Assembly (NCBI RefSeq): GCF_002556635.1
Contig: NZ_MWMO01000003.1
Span: forward strand, 62,001 to 126,000
Length of the DNA stretch: 64,000 nucleotides
From: Novosphingobium sp. PC22D
Lineage (GTDB): Bacteria; Pseudomonadota; Alphaproteobacteria; Sphingomonadales; Sphingomonadaceae
Direction of reading: 5' to 3'
The translations under genes and the position numbers were made by a program. The notes beneath the pieces are model-generated. The model saw only the letters and a program-made list of their open reading frames with translations. It searched no databases and was not told the DNA's origin. Positions 34,295 to 42,977 of the stretch are shown here, piece by piece (the first letter of the stretch is position 1; every line of letters begins with the position of its first letter).

Positions 34295-35279
34295 CCGAGT
34301 GCGGGTGAACGCCGTCCTGCCGCTGGGCGACGTCGTCTCGCTCATCGCCGGCGGCGCGACCTTGTGCATTGCCGGGCACGAGGACGTCTTGCGCCAGTTG
34401 CCCGCCGGCCAGTGGATCGGCGGGACCACGCCTTACGTGATGACCGCCGCCGGCGGTGCGAAGCTCGACCATCAGCACCTCTTCGTCACGGAGCTGGGCG
34501 ATCTCGGCGAGACGCGCGTGGCGCACTACGGCCCCGACGAAATGGAAAAGATCACCGCCAACACGCCCGACGGCGGCTTCGCGCTGACGGTCATCCCGGC
34601 CGGATCGCGCTGTCACGAGCGTTTCGCCCACGACGCGGCGAACTATCCGCAGGCCTTCCTCAAGCCGACCTTCGGCTGGATCGCGGGCCACGATCTCGAC
34701 CAGCCCGGCGCGAGCGCCAAGGTCTTCGCGGGATCGGGCGAGGCCTGGTCGGGCGATCGCGCCGCAGTGCTTCACGTCGCGCTGCCCGAGGACGTTCTGC
34801 CGCATCTCGAGTTCGTCAACCTGTTCGAGCCCGACCGCGTCGAGACGATCCGCTTTCACCAGACGACGTTCGCGCCCGCGCGGGCGATGGTGAACGGCGC
34901 CGAGGTTGATTTCGCCGACTACGTGCGCTCGCGCGGACTCGAGCACGGCCAGCTCCCGCTGGTCGGTGATTACTCCGGCGCCTACGTCAATGCCTCGCTG
35001 CAGGAGGTCGAGGCCGAGAGGGTGCGGCTCTACGCCCCCGTCTTTCCCGGCGTCGACTACTGCTTCGCCAGGCCGATCGGCGACTATGCCGAGGCATTCG
35101 CCGAACGGCTTGCGCAGGTCCCCAGCCAGGGCACGCTGTTCTCGTGCAACTGCATCCTGAACTACCAGTTCGGCGATCTGGCCGGAAAGGCGATCGGCGG
35201 CTTCGGCGGACCGATCACCTTCGGCGAAATCGCGTTCCAGTTGCACAACCAGACGTTGATCGAGGTCCGGCTCGTCTAG
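34266..35279 (+). CDS. DUF6976/FIST-like protein of unknown function
   Basis: 337 residues, soluble. The C-terminal end (SCNCILNYQFGDLAGKAIGGFGGPITFGEIAFQLHNQTLIEV) resembles the end of FIST_C sensory domains, where a Cys region and GxxTFGEIA close the fold; I recall the family name DUF6976 but cannot confirm it here. The N-terminal part contains LCIAGHEDVLRQLPAG and GGTTPYVMTAAGG. FIST domains sense small ligands such as amino acids, so a sensory or binding role is possible. It overlaps the small gene upstream by 29 nt. Confidence 0.5.
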   Translation: MSFLSSTGFDRVRVNAVLPLGDVVSLIAGGATLCIAGHEDVLRQLPAGQWIGGTTPYVMTAAGGAKLDHQHLFVTELGDLGETRVAHYGPDEMEKITANTPDGGFALTVIPAGSRCHERFAHDAANYPQAFLKPTFGWIAGHDLDQPGASAKVFAGSGEAWSGDRAAVLHVALPEDVLPHLEFVNLFEPDRVETIRFHQTTFAPARAMVNGAEVDFADYVRSRGLEHGQLPLVGDYSGAYVNASLQEVEAERVRLYAPVFPGVDYCFARPIGDYAEAFAERLAQVPSQGTLFSCNCILNYQFGDLAGKAIGGFGGPITFGEIAFQLHNQTLIEVRLV

Positions 35280-35381
35280 GCGGCGTGGACATTCCTGCCC
35301 GAAACGATCGTCCGCTATCGGGAAATGGGTAAGACTGCTTGAACGACCGGGATGTCGTGGTTAGCGGATATTGAGCTTCAT

Positions 35382-35411
35382 CCGTCATCCCAGCGAAAGC
35401 TGGGATCGCTC
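35382..35411 (+). repeat. REP-like palindrome, left copy
   Basis: 30 nt with an 8-bp stem, ATCCCAGC-GAAA-GCTGGGAT. An inverted near-copy lies at 35726-35755; 28 of 30 positions agree. The two differences are C-to-G and G-to-C at paired stem positions, so the hairpin is kept. The sequence type is a common dispersed repeat in alphaproteobacterial intergenic DNA. Confidence 0.8.
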
Positions 35412-35692
35412 ACGGTTGTGCGAGGTGATCGAACAAGTCCTCCCAGCCAGGGTTCGCTTGCCCGATCAGTTCGACTTTCCAGTCGCGCTTCCATGCCTTC
35501 AGCGCCTTTTTACGTGTGATGGCAGCGTCAATCTCGCGATGCGGTGCAACGAGAACGCACCGCTTAAGCCCATACCTGTGCGGTGGAAGGATTTGTCTGA
35601 ACCAGTTCGATGTTGCGCCATCCGCGAGCCAGATCAGGCGTGCCGCCGAAATAAAGCACGGCGTGAGGCTTGTTAGGCAGAATAGAGGTCCA
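35410..35692 (-). pseudogene. Decayed GIY-YIG endonuclease gene
   Basis: Reading the minus strand, one frame gives VLYFGGTPDLARGW, which resembles the GTLYIGVTSDLARRVW core of small GIY-YIG nucleases. Another frame gives RYGLKRC, then RKKALKAWKRDWKVELIGQ, ANPGWEDLFDHL and a stop at 35410-35412, which is the conserved C-terminus of the same family (KKWKRxWKxxLIExxNPxWxDL). The two parts are in different frames, so at least one frameshift has occurred; the catalytic region is degraded and there is no intact start. The family normally spans about 90-100 codons, which fits this interval. It is bracketed by the inverted palindromes at 35382 and 35726. Confidence 0.75.
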
Positions 35693-35725
35693 ACCGCCCG
35701 TGGCGGAATGTTGGCGCAACTCCTA

Positions 35726-35755
35726 GAGCGATGCCAGCTTTCGCTGGCATGACGG
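35726..35755 (-). repeat. REP-like palindrome, right copy (inverted)
   Basis: Inverted relative to the copy at 35382-35411. Stem ATGCCAGC-TTTC-GCTGGCAT at 35731-35750. The pair encloses the decayed GIY-YIG gene with only about 35 nt to spare on its 5' side. Confidence 0.8.
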
Positions 35756-35911
35756 GTGGAGGATGGGCTCGGTCAGCAATGTCGTCGTGTCCGGTAGTCT
35801 GGTTCTTTGCCCGACAAGCCTGATTGCGGGCGTACCGGACCGAAACTGGATTTTTCCACGCCGCCTGGCTCTCGCTTTGCGGGGGCGCTTGTCGGACCGG
35901 TCGGCGCGGAG

Positions 35912-37351
35912 CTAGGGCAGCGCGGCGAGGAGGTCGCGTGCGAAGGCGCTCAGCGTGTCGTCGCGCGCGCCCATGACGACGATCCGGTCGCCGGGGCGGG
36001 CCAGTGCGGCGATGCGTTCGCCGCATTCCTCGCGGGCCGCGACGTACTCGGCCGCGCCGCCGGCTTCGCGGATCAGGCCGACGATCCGCTCGCTGCCCTC
36101 ACTGCGGTCGACGGTCCCGCCGAAGTAGACCGGATCGCAGATGAACGTGCGGTCCTCGGGACCCAGTTCGTGCGCGAAAGTGCGGGCGAGCTGGGCGCCC
36201 ATCTGGCGCAGCGGGCCGTAGCCGTGGGGCTGGAAGAAGGCGATCACGCGTCCGGGATGCTGCTTGAGCGTGCGCAGCGTCGCGGCGCATTTCTCAGGGT
36301 TGTGGCCGAAGTCGTCGATCACCGCGATGCCCGAGGGGCTGGAGCCGACCACGTCGAAGCGGCGTGCGAGTCCCTCGAAGCGCGCCAGCGCGGCGACGGC
36401 ATCGGCCACCGGCACGTGGCAGGCGCTCGCCACCGCGATCGCGGCAAGCGCGTTGGCGAGATTGTGGCGGCCCGGCATCCGCAAGGCGAGCGCGTGGCGC
36501 GATCCGTCACGCCGGTCGAGGACGGTGGCGGCAAGGCCGATCGGTTCGTCGGCCACGCTTCCTGGCTCGACGCCGATCGCCGCCTCGGCGCTGTCGATCC
36601 CGAACGAAATGACATCGGGCGAGCGGACCGTGAGCGCGCGCGCCTCCGCATCGTCGAAGTTCACCGCCGCGCGCGGGGCTCGGGCGAGAAAATCGCCGAA
36701 GAGCACGCGCAGTTCCTCCATCGACTTGTGATCGAGGCTGACGTTGAGCAGCACCGCGACCTCGGGGCGATAAAGCGCGATCGAGCCGTCGCTCTCGTCG
36801 ACTTCCGAGACGAAGACGTCGCCTTTGCCGACGCGCGCGCTGGCGAAAGGCGCGTCGGGCGCGACGAGGTTCTTCATCACCGCGCCGTTCATGATCGTCG
36901 GGTCACGGCCGGCCTCGATCAGGATCCAGCCGGCCATGCCGGTTACGGTCGACTTGCCGCTGGTGCCGGCGATGCCGATGGCGTGCGGGGCGGCGTTGAA
37001 CAGGGCGGCGAGCAGTTCGGCGCGGCTCATCCGCTCGCAGCCGAGCGCTCTGGCGCGCGCCATCTCGGGCACGGTGTCCTCGACCGCGGCGGATGCGACG
37101 AGCACCTGGCCCGCCGAGGCGATCCCGCTGCCGTCTTGCGGGAAGAGGCGGATGCCCTGCCGTTCGAGCCAGTCGAACTTGGCGGCGCTGCGCCCCTGAT
37201 CGCGGCTGCGATCCGACCCGGCGATCTCGGCTCCCAGTCCGTTGAGGATCAGCGCGAGCGGCAGCATGCCCGAGCCGCCGATGCCGCAGAAGAACCAGGG
37301 GCGATCGGTGAGGGCGGGGGGTGTGTCGGCGAGTGTGTCGGCAGGCGTCAT
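35912..37351 (-). CDS. Mur ligase family protein, MurC/Mpl-like
   Basis: 479 residues with the three Mur ligase domains. The N-terminal UDP-binding motif GIGGSGM is at residues 24-30 and the ATP P-loop GTSGKST at 129-135. The central EVDESDGSIALYRPEVAVLLNVSLDH and the C-terminal DDFGHNPEKCAATL and FFQPHGYGP segments follow. These resemble MurC (UDP-MurNAc:L-Ala ligase) and its recycling paralogue Mpl, which adds a tripeptide. It lies outside a dcw cluster and is divergent from an LD-carboxypeptidase gene, favouring a recycling role. The start at ATG37351 has no clear Shine-Dalgarno. Confidence 0.75.
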   Translation of the reverse strand: MTPADTLADTPPALTDRPWFFCGIGGSGMLPLALILNGLGAEIAGSDRSRDQGRSAAKFDWLERQGIRLFPQDGSGIASAGQVLVASAAVEDTVPEMARARALGCERMSRAELLAALFNAAPHAIGIAGTSGKSTVTGMAGWILIEAGRDPTIMNGAVMKNLVAPDAPFASARVGKGDVFVSEVDESDGSIALYRPEVAVLLNVSLDHKSMEELRVLFGDFLARAPRAAVNFDDAEARALTVRSPDVISFGIDSAEAAIGVEPGSVADEPIGLAATVLDRRDGSRHALALRMPGRHNLANALAAIAVASACHVPVADAVAALARFEGLARRFDVVGSSPSGIAVIDDFGHNPEKCAATLRTLKQHPGRVIAFFQPHGYGPLRQMGAQLARTFAHELGPEDRTFICDPVYFGGTVDRSEGSERIVGLIREAGGAAEYVAAREECGERIAALARPGDRIVVMGARDDTLSAFARDLLAALP

Positions 37352-37408
37352 GGAGAATGCGGTATGCGCGCTTGCCTGCGCTGACAACCTCGATAGGAGC
37401 GTTCTTCC

Positions 37409-38227
37409 ATGACCCGTATCGCTGTTTGTGCTCCGTCCACGCCGATCACGCCCGAAGATGCGGAGCGCGTCACCGCGCTGGCCGCGGCCGAGTTCCCGCA
37501 AGTCGCGCTGAGCTTCCACCCGCAATGCTTCGCGGCGTCGGACCACTTTGCAGGAACGGACGAGGAGCGGCTCGCCGCCTTCGTCGACTGCGCCAACGAT
37601 CCCGCCATTGATGCGGTGTGGTTCGCGCGTGGCGGCTACGGCGCCTGCCGCATCGCCGAAGACGCGATCGCGCACCTAGCGCCATGCGCGAGCGAGAAGA
37701 CCTGGCTCGGCTTTTCGGACGCGGGCTATCTGCTCGGCGCGCTCTATCGCGAGCGGATCGGGCGGCCGGTCCACGCGCCGATGGTTTCGTGCATTCGCCG
37801 CGAGGGCGGGGATGAGGCGATCCGCCGCGTGCTCGACTACCTCGCGGGCGGCAAGACCGGCATCGAAACATGCGTCGACCCGCATCCTCGCGTGGCTTTC
37901 AACCTCATGACGTTGGCGATGATGGGCGGAACGCGGCTGATGCCCGGGCTCGCCAATCATGTCGTGCTGGTCGAGGAGGTCTCCGAGTATCTCTATGCCG
38001 TCGACCGGCTGTTCTTTCACCTGACCGCGCATCTCGGCGGGATCGCCGGGCTCATGCTCGGGCGGGTCTCGGAGGTGCCCGAAAACCAGCGCCCGTTCGG
38101 CGCCACGCCCGAGCAGATTGCGCGCCACTGGTGCGATCGCCACGCGATCGCCTTCCTCGGAACCGCCGATATCGGGCACGATTCGGACAACAAGATCGTG
38201 CCATTCGGGCTTGCCAGCGACGCATAA
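37409..38227 (+). CDS. ldcA: LD-carboxypeptidase (S66 family)
   Basis: 272 residues. S66 enzymes remove the terminal D-Ala from murein tetrapeptides during cytoplasmic recycling, giving the tripeptide that Mpl-type ligases reuse. Visible are the N-terminal RIAVCAPSTPITPEDAERV, the WFARGGYGACRI region and GFSDAGYLLGAL with the nucleophile serine, then VEEVSEYLYAVDR and an FLGTADIGHDSDNKIVPFG C-terminus with the catalytic His. No signal peptide. AGGAG precedes the ATG. Divergent from the Mur ligase across 57 nt, so they may share regulation. Confidence 0.82.
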   Translation: MTRIAVCAPSTPITPEDAERVTALAAAEFPQVALSFHPQCFAASDHFAGTDEERLAAFVDCANDPAIDAVWFARGGYGACRIAEDAIAHLAPCASEKTWLGFSDAGYLLGALYRERIGRPVHAPMVSCIRREGGDEAIRRVLDYLAGGKTGIETCVDPHPRVAFNLMTLAMMGGTRLMPGLANHVVLVEEVSEYLYAVDRLFFHLTAHLGGIAGLMLGRVSEVPENQRPFGATPEQIARHWCDRHAIAFLGTADIGHDSDNKIVPFGLASDA

Positions 38228-38319
38228 GCGCAATAGTCCGCCCCGCCACATCCAAAATAGGTCGCATGCGCTCATAGGCGCACCCGGCATGACGCGCCGG
38301 ACAACGGAGTGGACTTACG

Positions 38320-39255
38320 ATGCGAGCATTTTTGTTTCCGGGGCAGGGGAGCCAGAAAGTCGGCATGGGCGCCGAGCTCGCCGAGGCGAGCGCGGTCGCG
38401 CGCCAGGTCTTCGAGGAAGTCGACGACGTGCTCGGCCAGAACCTGTCGCGGATCATGCGCGAGGGCCCCGAAGACGAGCTGACGCTCACCGAGAACGCGC
38501 AGCCTGCGATCATGGCGCACGCGATCGCCTGCCTGCGGGTGCTGGAGAAGGAAGGCGGCATCGCGATCGCCGACAAGTGCGATTTCGTCGCCGGCCACTC
38601 GCTCGGCGAATACACCGCGCTGTGCGCCGTGGGCGCCTTCAGCCTTGCCGACACCGCGCGGCTGCTCAAGCTGCGCGGCCGCTCGATGCAGGCGGCGGTG
38701 CCCGTGGGCCTGGGCGCGATGGCGGCGCTGCTCGGCGCCGACATCGAGAAGGCGACCGCGCTCGCCGCAGCGGCCGCGCAAGGCGATGTCTGCGAAGTCG
38801 CCAACGACAACGATCCGTCGCAAGTCGTGCTCTCGGGCCATGCCGGCGCGATCGAGCGGGCGATCGGCCTGGTCAAGGAGTACGGCATCAAGCGCGGCAT
38901 GGCGCTGCCCGTTTCCGCTCCGTTTCACTGCAGCCTGATGCAGCCTGCCGCCGATGCCATGGCCGAGGCGCTGGCGAAGACGCCCGCCGGTCCGATGCGC
39001 CTTCCGCTCTTCGCCAACGTCACCGCCGGGATGGTCTCCGATCCGGCGGAAGTCACGCGCCTGCTCGTTGCGCAGGTGACGAGCCGGGTGCGCTGGCGCG
39101 AGAGCGCGATCGCGATGCGCGAGGCGGGCGTCGAGACCTTCGTCGAGTTCGGTGGCAAGGTTGTCGGCCCGATGATCAAGCGCAGCGCGGGCGAGGTCGA
39201 AGTCGCCTCGGTCATGTCGATGGCGGACATCGAGCAACTGGCCAAGGCGCTCTGA
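38320..39255 (+). CDS. fabD: Malonyl-CoA:ACP transacylase
   Basis: 311 residues. Moves malonyl from CoA to acyl carrier protein to start fatty acid elongation. FPGQGSQ at the N-terminus, catalytic Ser94 in GHSLGEYTAL, and the active-site His in SAPFHCSLM. AGGAG-like GGAG lies 11 nt upstream of the ATG. fabG follows after 50 nt, the common fabD-fabG pairing; fabH and acpP are not adjacent in this window. Confidence 0.95.
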   Translation: MRAFLFPGQGSQKVGMGAELAEASAVARQVFEEVDDVLGQNLSRIMREGPEDELTLTENAQPAIMAHAIACLRVLEKEGGIAIADKCDFVAGHSLGEYTALCAVGAFSLADTARLLKLRGRSMQAAVPVGLGAMAALLGADIEKATALAAAAAQGDVCEVANDNDPSQVVLSGHAGAIERAIGLVKEYGIKRGMALPVSAPFHCSLMQPAADAMAEALAKTPAGPMRLPLFANVTAGMVSDPAEVTRLLVAQVTSRVRWRESAIAMREAGVETFVEFGGKVVGPMIKRSAGEVEVASVMSMADIEQLAKAL

Positions 39256-39305
39256 TCGCGGCTACAGCGCTGGATGCGAAAGAACGCAACGAGGGAAGGA
39301 ATGCG

Positions 39306-40070
39306 ATGTTCGATCTGCACGGAATGACCGCGCTGGTGACCGGGGCGTCGGGCGGAATCGGCTCGTCGATCGCGCGTGCGCTGGCCGCGCAGGGCGCCCG
39401 TCTCGCGGTCTCGGGCTCGAATCAGGCGAAGCTGCGCGCGTTCCGCGACGAACTCGACGAGCACTCGCCGCACCATCACCAGGAAGTCGATCACATCGCC
39501 ATCGCCTGCGACCTGTCCGACCCAGATGCGGTCGAAAAGCTCGTTCCCGCCGCGATCGATTCGCTCGGCAAGCTCGACATCCTCGTCAACAACGCGGGCA
39601 TCACCCGCGACAATCTCGCGATGCGGATGAAGGACGAGGAATGGGACGCGGTGATCCGCGTGAACCTCGAATCCGCCTTCCGGCTGATGCGCGCGGCGAC
39701 CAAGCCGATGATGAAGGCGCGCTTCGGCCGCATCGTCAACATCACCTCGATCGTCGGCACCACCGGCAATCCGGGGCAGATGAACTACTGCGCGGCCAAG
39801 GGCGGGATCACCGCGATGTCGAAGAGCCTGGCGCAGGAGATCGCCACGCGCGGCGTTACCGTCAACTGCGTGGCGCCCGGCTTCATCCGCACCGCGATGA
39901 CCGACGTCCTGCCCGATGCGCAGAAGGACGCGCTGAACGCCAAGATTCCGATCGGTCGAATGGGCGAGGGCGACGAGATCGCCTCGGCGGTGGTCTATCT
40001 CGCCTCGAAGGAGGCGAGCTACGTCACCGGGCAGACACTCCACGTCAACGGCGGCATGGTGATGGTCTGA
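39306..40070 (+). CDS. fabG: 3-oxoacyl-[ACP] reductase
   Basis: 254 residues, short-chain dehydrogenase fold reducing beta-ketoacyl-ACP with NADPH. Cofactor motif TGASGGIG near residue 12, NNAG in the middle, Ser in NITSIVG, and the catalytic Tyr161-x3-Lys165 (YCAAK). The C-terminus ends GQTLHVNGGMVMV, typical of FabG. ATG39306 has AAGGA upstream. A tract SPHHHQEVDH around residue 55 is a small lineage insert. Located directly after fabD. Confidence 0.94.
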   Translation: MFDLHGMTALVTGASGGIGSSIARALAAQGARLAVSGSNQAKLRAFRDELDEHSPHHHQEVDHIAIACDLSDPDAVEKLVPAAIDSLGKLDILVNNAGITRDNLAMRMKDEEWDAVIRVNLESAFRLMRAATKPMMKARFGRIVNITSIVGTTGNPGQMNYCAAKGGITAMSKSLAQEIATRGVTVNCVAPGFIRTAMTDVLPDAQKDALNAKIPIGRMGEGDEIASAVVYLASKEASYVTGQTLHVNGGMVMV

Positions 40071-40305
40071 CGGAGTCGTTCGGGATTCCGGCTCGGTGCG
40101 GCTGAATCAGGCGTGGGCCGGTGCGGCTTGCGCGCGAGCGGCTGAGGCCCGATCGCGGTCGGACAAGGCGATTTTTCGCAGCCCTTATCCCCAGATTCGG
40201 CCCGCTGCGGGGACTCTTTACTTGCCGCTCGACTTCGTAACGCTAGAGAGGATGGTCCGTAACTGACGGTTATCCGTCCGGCCGACAAGGGGACATGAGG
40301 CTGAA

Positions 40306-41424
40306 ATGAAGGCCACGATCGAACGTTCAACCCTGCTGCGGTGCCTCTCCCACGTGCAGTCCGTCGTCGAGCGGCGCAATACCATTCCCATCCTCTCGAA
40401 CGTGCTGATCGAGGCTGCGGCCGACGGCGCGCTCAAGATCATGGCGACCGACCTCGATTTGCAGGTGGTCGAGACGCTGAGCGCGGTCTCGGTCGAGGCG
40501 CCCGGTGCGATCACCGTTTCGGCGCACCTCCTGTTCGACATCGCCCGCAAGCTGCCCGAGGGCAGCCAGGTAAGCCTGGACTCGGCGGACAACCGGATGC
40601 TGGTCAAGGCCGGGCGCAGCCGCTTCCAGCTTCCGACGCTGCCGCGCGACGACTTCCCGATGATCGCCGAGGGCGAACTGCCCACCAGCTTCGAGATTGC
40701 GGCGGCCACGCTCGCGCAGATGATCGACCGCACGCGCTTCGCGATCTCGACCGAGGAAACGCGTTACTACCTCAACGGCATCTTCCTCCACGTCACCGAC
40801 GAGGAGTTCAAGGCCGCCGCCACCGACGGGCACCGCCTCGCGCGCTTCACCCTGCCGCGCCCCGAGGGTGCGCAGGGCATGCCCGACGTGATCGTGCCGC
40901 GCAAATGCGTCGCCGAACTGCGCAAGCTGCTCGAAGAGGCGCTCGACACCAGCGTGCTGATCGACCTGTCGGCCACAAAGATCCGATTCACGCTCGGCGG
41001 CGAGAACGGGGTGGTCCTGACCAGCAAGCTGATCGACGGGACATTCCCCGATTATTCCCGTGTTATTCCAACAGGTAACGACAAGCTTCTCAAGCTCGAC
41101 CCGAAGACCTTCTATGAAGGCGTCGACCGCGTCGCGACGATCGCCACCGAAAAGACCCGCGCGGTCAAGATGGCGCTCGAGCCCGACAAGGTGACGCTGT
41201 CGGTGACCTCGCCTGACAACGGCACCGCCGCCGAGGAACTTCCCGCGGCCTACGCCTCGGACGGTTTCGAGATCGGCTTCAACGCGAACTATCTCAAGGA
41301 CATCCTCGGCCAGATCGAGGGCGACAGCGTCGAACTGCATCTCGCCGACGCCGGCGCGCCGACGCTGATCCGCCAGAACGAGAAGAGCGAGGCGCTCTAC
41401 GTGCTGATGCCGATGCGCGTCTGA
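40306..41424 (+). CDS. dnaN: DNA polymerase III sliding clamp, beta subunit
   Basis: 372 residues, the dimeric ring that tethers DNA polymerase. All three clamp domains are recognisable: MKATIERSTLLRCLSHVQSVVERRNTIPILSNVLIEA in domain 1, YYLNGIFLHVTDEEFKAAATDGHRLA in domain 2, and a C-terminus ending ALYVLMPMRV, the usual partner-binding end. The gene is not beside dnaA here, as is typical in this group. TTATCCCCA at 40185-40193 in the 235-nt leader is one mismatch from a DnaA box, a weak hint of DnaA control. Confidence 0.96.
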   Translation: MKATIERSTLLRCLSHVQSVVERRNTIPILSNVLIEAAADGALKIMATDLDLQVVETLSAVSVEAPGAITVSAHLLFDIARKLPEGSQVSLDSADNRMLVKAGRSRFQLPTLPRDDFPMIAEGELPTSFEIAAATLAQMIDRTRFAISTEETRYYLNGIFLHVTDEEFKAAATDGHRLARFTLPRPEGAQGMPDVIVPRKCVAELRKLLEEALDTSVLIDLSATKIRFTLGGENGVVLTSKLIDGTFPDYSRVIPTGNDKLLKLDPKTFYEGVDRVATIATEKTRAVKMALEPDKVTLSVTSPDNGTAAEELPAAYASDGFEIGFNANYLKDILGQIEGDSVELHLADAGAPTLIRQNEKSEALYVLMPMRV

Positions 41425-41428
41425 CGGC

Positions 41429-41468
41429 GGCGAAATAGGGCGGAGCGCGGGCCTCGCCCTATTTCGCC
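41429..41468. terminator. Hairpin between convergent dnaN and reductase genes
   Basis: A perfect 14-bp stem, 41429-41442 (GGCGAAATAGGGCG) with 41455-41468, loop 12 nt. It begins 4 nt after the dnaN stop and includes the stop codon of the reductase gene on the other strand. No U-tract is seen, so efficiency is uncertain. Confidence 0.55.
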
Positions 41469-42784
41469 GGGTCTGGCTGCTTGCGCCCCAGCGTGCCGAT
41501 CATGTGATCGACCTGGACGAACTTCTCGCGCGGACTGCCCTCGCGCGCGTTCGCGATCTCTGCCTCGTCGATCTTCTGCCAGTCGGTGAATTTGATGAAG
41601 TCGAGGCCCTTGCGCGCCGCCAGCGCCTCGAAACCCGGGCGGCCGGGCTTGGTGGCGCCTTCGCCGATGTCCGCGGCGACCTTCTCGATGATCGCGAAGC
41701 CATCTGGCCGGTTGGTGCCGATCGTTCCGGTGGGGCCGCGCCGCGCCCAGCCGACGCAGTAGAGCCCCGGCGCGATCCGGCCGTCCTCGTTGGCGAAGCG
41801 GCCGTTCTTCGCGTCGTAGGGCACCTCGGCGATGGGCGAGGTCTGATAGCCGATGCACGAGATCACCAACCCCGCCTCGACGCGATAGACCTCGCCGGTG
41901 CCGACCGCGCGACCGTCGTCGAGCCGCGTGCGTTCGACCTCCACCGCATCGACGCGATCCTCGCCGAGGATCGCGCGCGGCGAGGCGAAGAAATCGAACT
42001 CGATCACCACGTCCTTTTCGGAGCAGGGCGCCTCGTTCGCGGCGAAGGTGCGCAGATGGCCCACGGACTTGCGCGTACCGGGCTCGAGCGAATCGTCCAG
42101 CGCCGCGTCGGGCAGGTCGGCGCGATCGACGCGGGGGCAGGCGCGCGCGAGCTTGCCCAGCTCGCCCAGTTCCTTGGGCGTCATCGCGATCTGATGCGGC
42201 CCGCGACGGCCGAGGATGACGATGCGGCGGATCGTCGAGGCGTGCAGCGCGTCGAGCGCGTGGCTGACGATGTCGCTGCCGGCGAACTCGTCGCGCGATT
42301 TGGCGAGAATCCGCGCGACGTCGAGCGCGACGTTGCCGTTGCCGATAACGACGGCGGTGTCGTGCGAGAGTGCGGGGTCGAGATCGGCGAAATTGGGATG
42401 CCCGTTGTACCAGCCGACGAAGGCGGCGCTTCCGAAGACGTTGGGCAGGTCTTCGCCCGCCAGCCCGAGCTTGCGGTCGCCCGGTGCGCCGGTCGCGAGG
42501 ATGACCGCGTCGTAAAGTTCCTGGAGCTCGGCGACGGTTACGTCGGTACCGACGTTGATGTGGCCGACGAAGCGGACGTTGTCCGACTGCGCGGTGGCTT
42601 CGTAGCGTCGCGATACGCCCTTGATCGACTGGTGATCGGGCGCGACTCCGCTGCGAATCAGGCCGAAGGGCACCGGCAAGGCGTCGAAGATGTCGACATG
42701 CACGTCCTCGCCCCATTGCTTGACCGCCGCTTCGGCGGTGTAATAGCCCGCTGGGCCCGACCCGACGATGGCGATCTGCCGCAC
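41459..42784 (-). CDS. Ferredoxin-NADP+ reductase, adrenodoxin-reductase (FprA) type
   Basis: 441 residues. FAD fold RQIAIVGSGPAGYYTAEAAVKQ at the N-terminus, then IFDALPVPFGLIRSGVAPDHQSIK, NADPH-binding VVIGNGNVALDVARIL, and WARRGPTGTIGTNRPDGF, all characteristic of the adrenodoxin-reductase/FprA group, which passes electrons from NADPH to ferredoxin. I start at GTG42784 (minus-strand AAGGAGAGG upstream); the upstream frame extension has no similarity. It could serve a P450 or other ferredoxin-dependent oxygenase elsewhere; none is in this window. Confidence 0.88.
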   Translation of the reverse strand: MRQIAIVGSGPAGYYTAEAAVKQWGEDVHVDIFDALPVPFGLIRSGVAPDHQSIKGVSRRYEATAQSDNVRFVGHINVGTDVTVAELQELYDAVILATGAPGDRKLGLAGEDLPNVFGSAAFVGWYNGHPNFADLDPALSHDTAVVIGNGNVALDVARILAKSRDEFAGSDIVSHALDALHASTIRRIVILGRRGPHQIAMTPKELGELGKLARACPRVDRADLPDAALDDSLEPGTRKSVGHLRTFAANEAPCSEKDVVIEFDFFASPRAILGEDRVDAVEVERTRLDDGRAVGTGEVYRVEAGLVISCIGYQTSPIAEVPYDAKNGRFANEDGRIAPGLYCVGWARRGPTGTIGTNRPDGFAIIEKVAADIGEGATKPGRPGFEALAARKGLDFIKFTDWQKIDEAEIANAREGSPREKFVQVDHMIGTLGRKQPDPAK

Positions 42785-42977
42785 AATTCCTCTCCTTTTT
42801 TCGATGCTTGGACGCAAGGCAAGCATGGCCGTGCCCGGTTCGGCAAGCAAAAAGGCGCCCGTGCCGGTTGCGCGAACCGGGACTTGCGGCCGCAGGGCCG
42901 GATCGGCGTCGATTTCGGATAACGAAGGATCGTGCCGCTTAACCGTTTCGCAAGCGCGCGGAGGGCATGGAACCGGG

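Noticed and set aside
35371..35676. 101-codon plus-strand ORF in the palindrome-flanked gap
   Set aside because: It is antisense to the recognisable GIY-YIG remnant and has no sensible composition.
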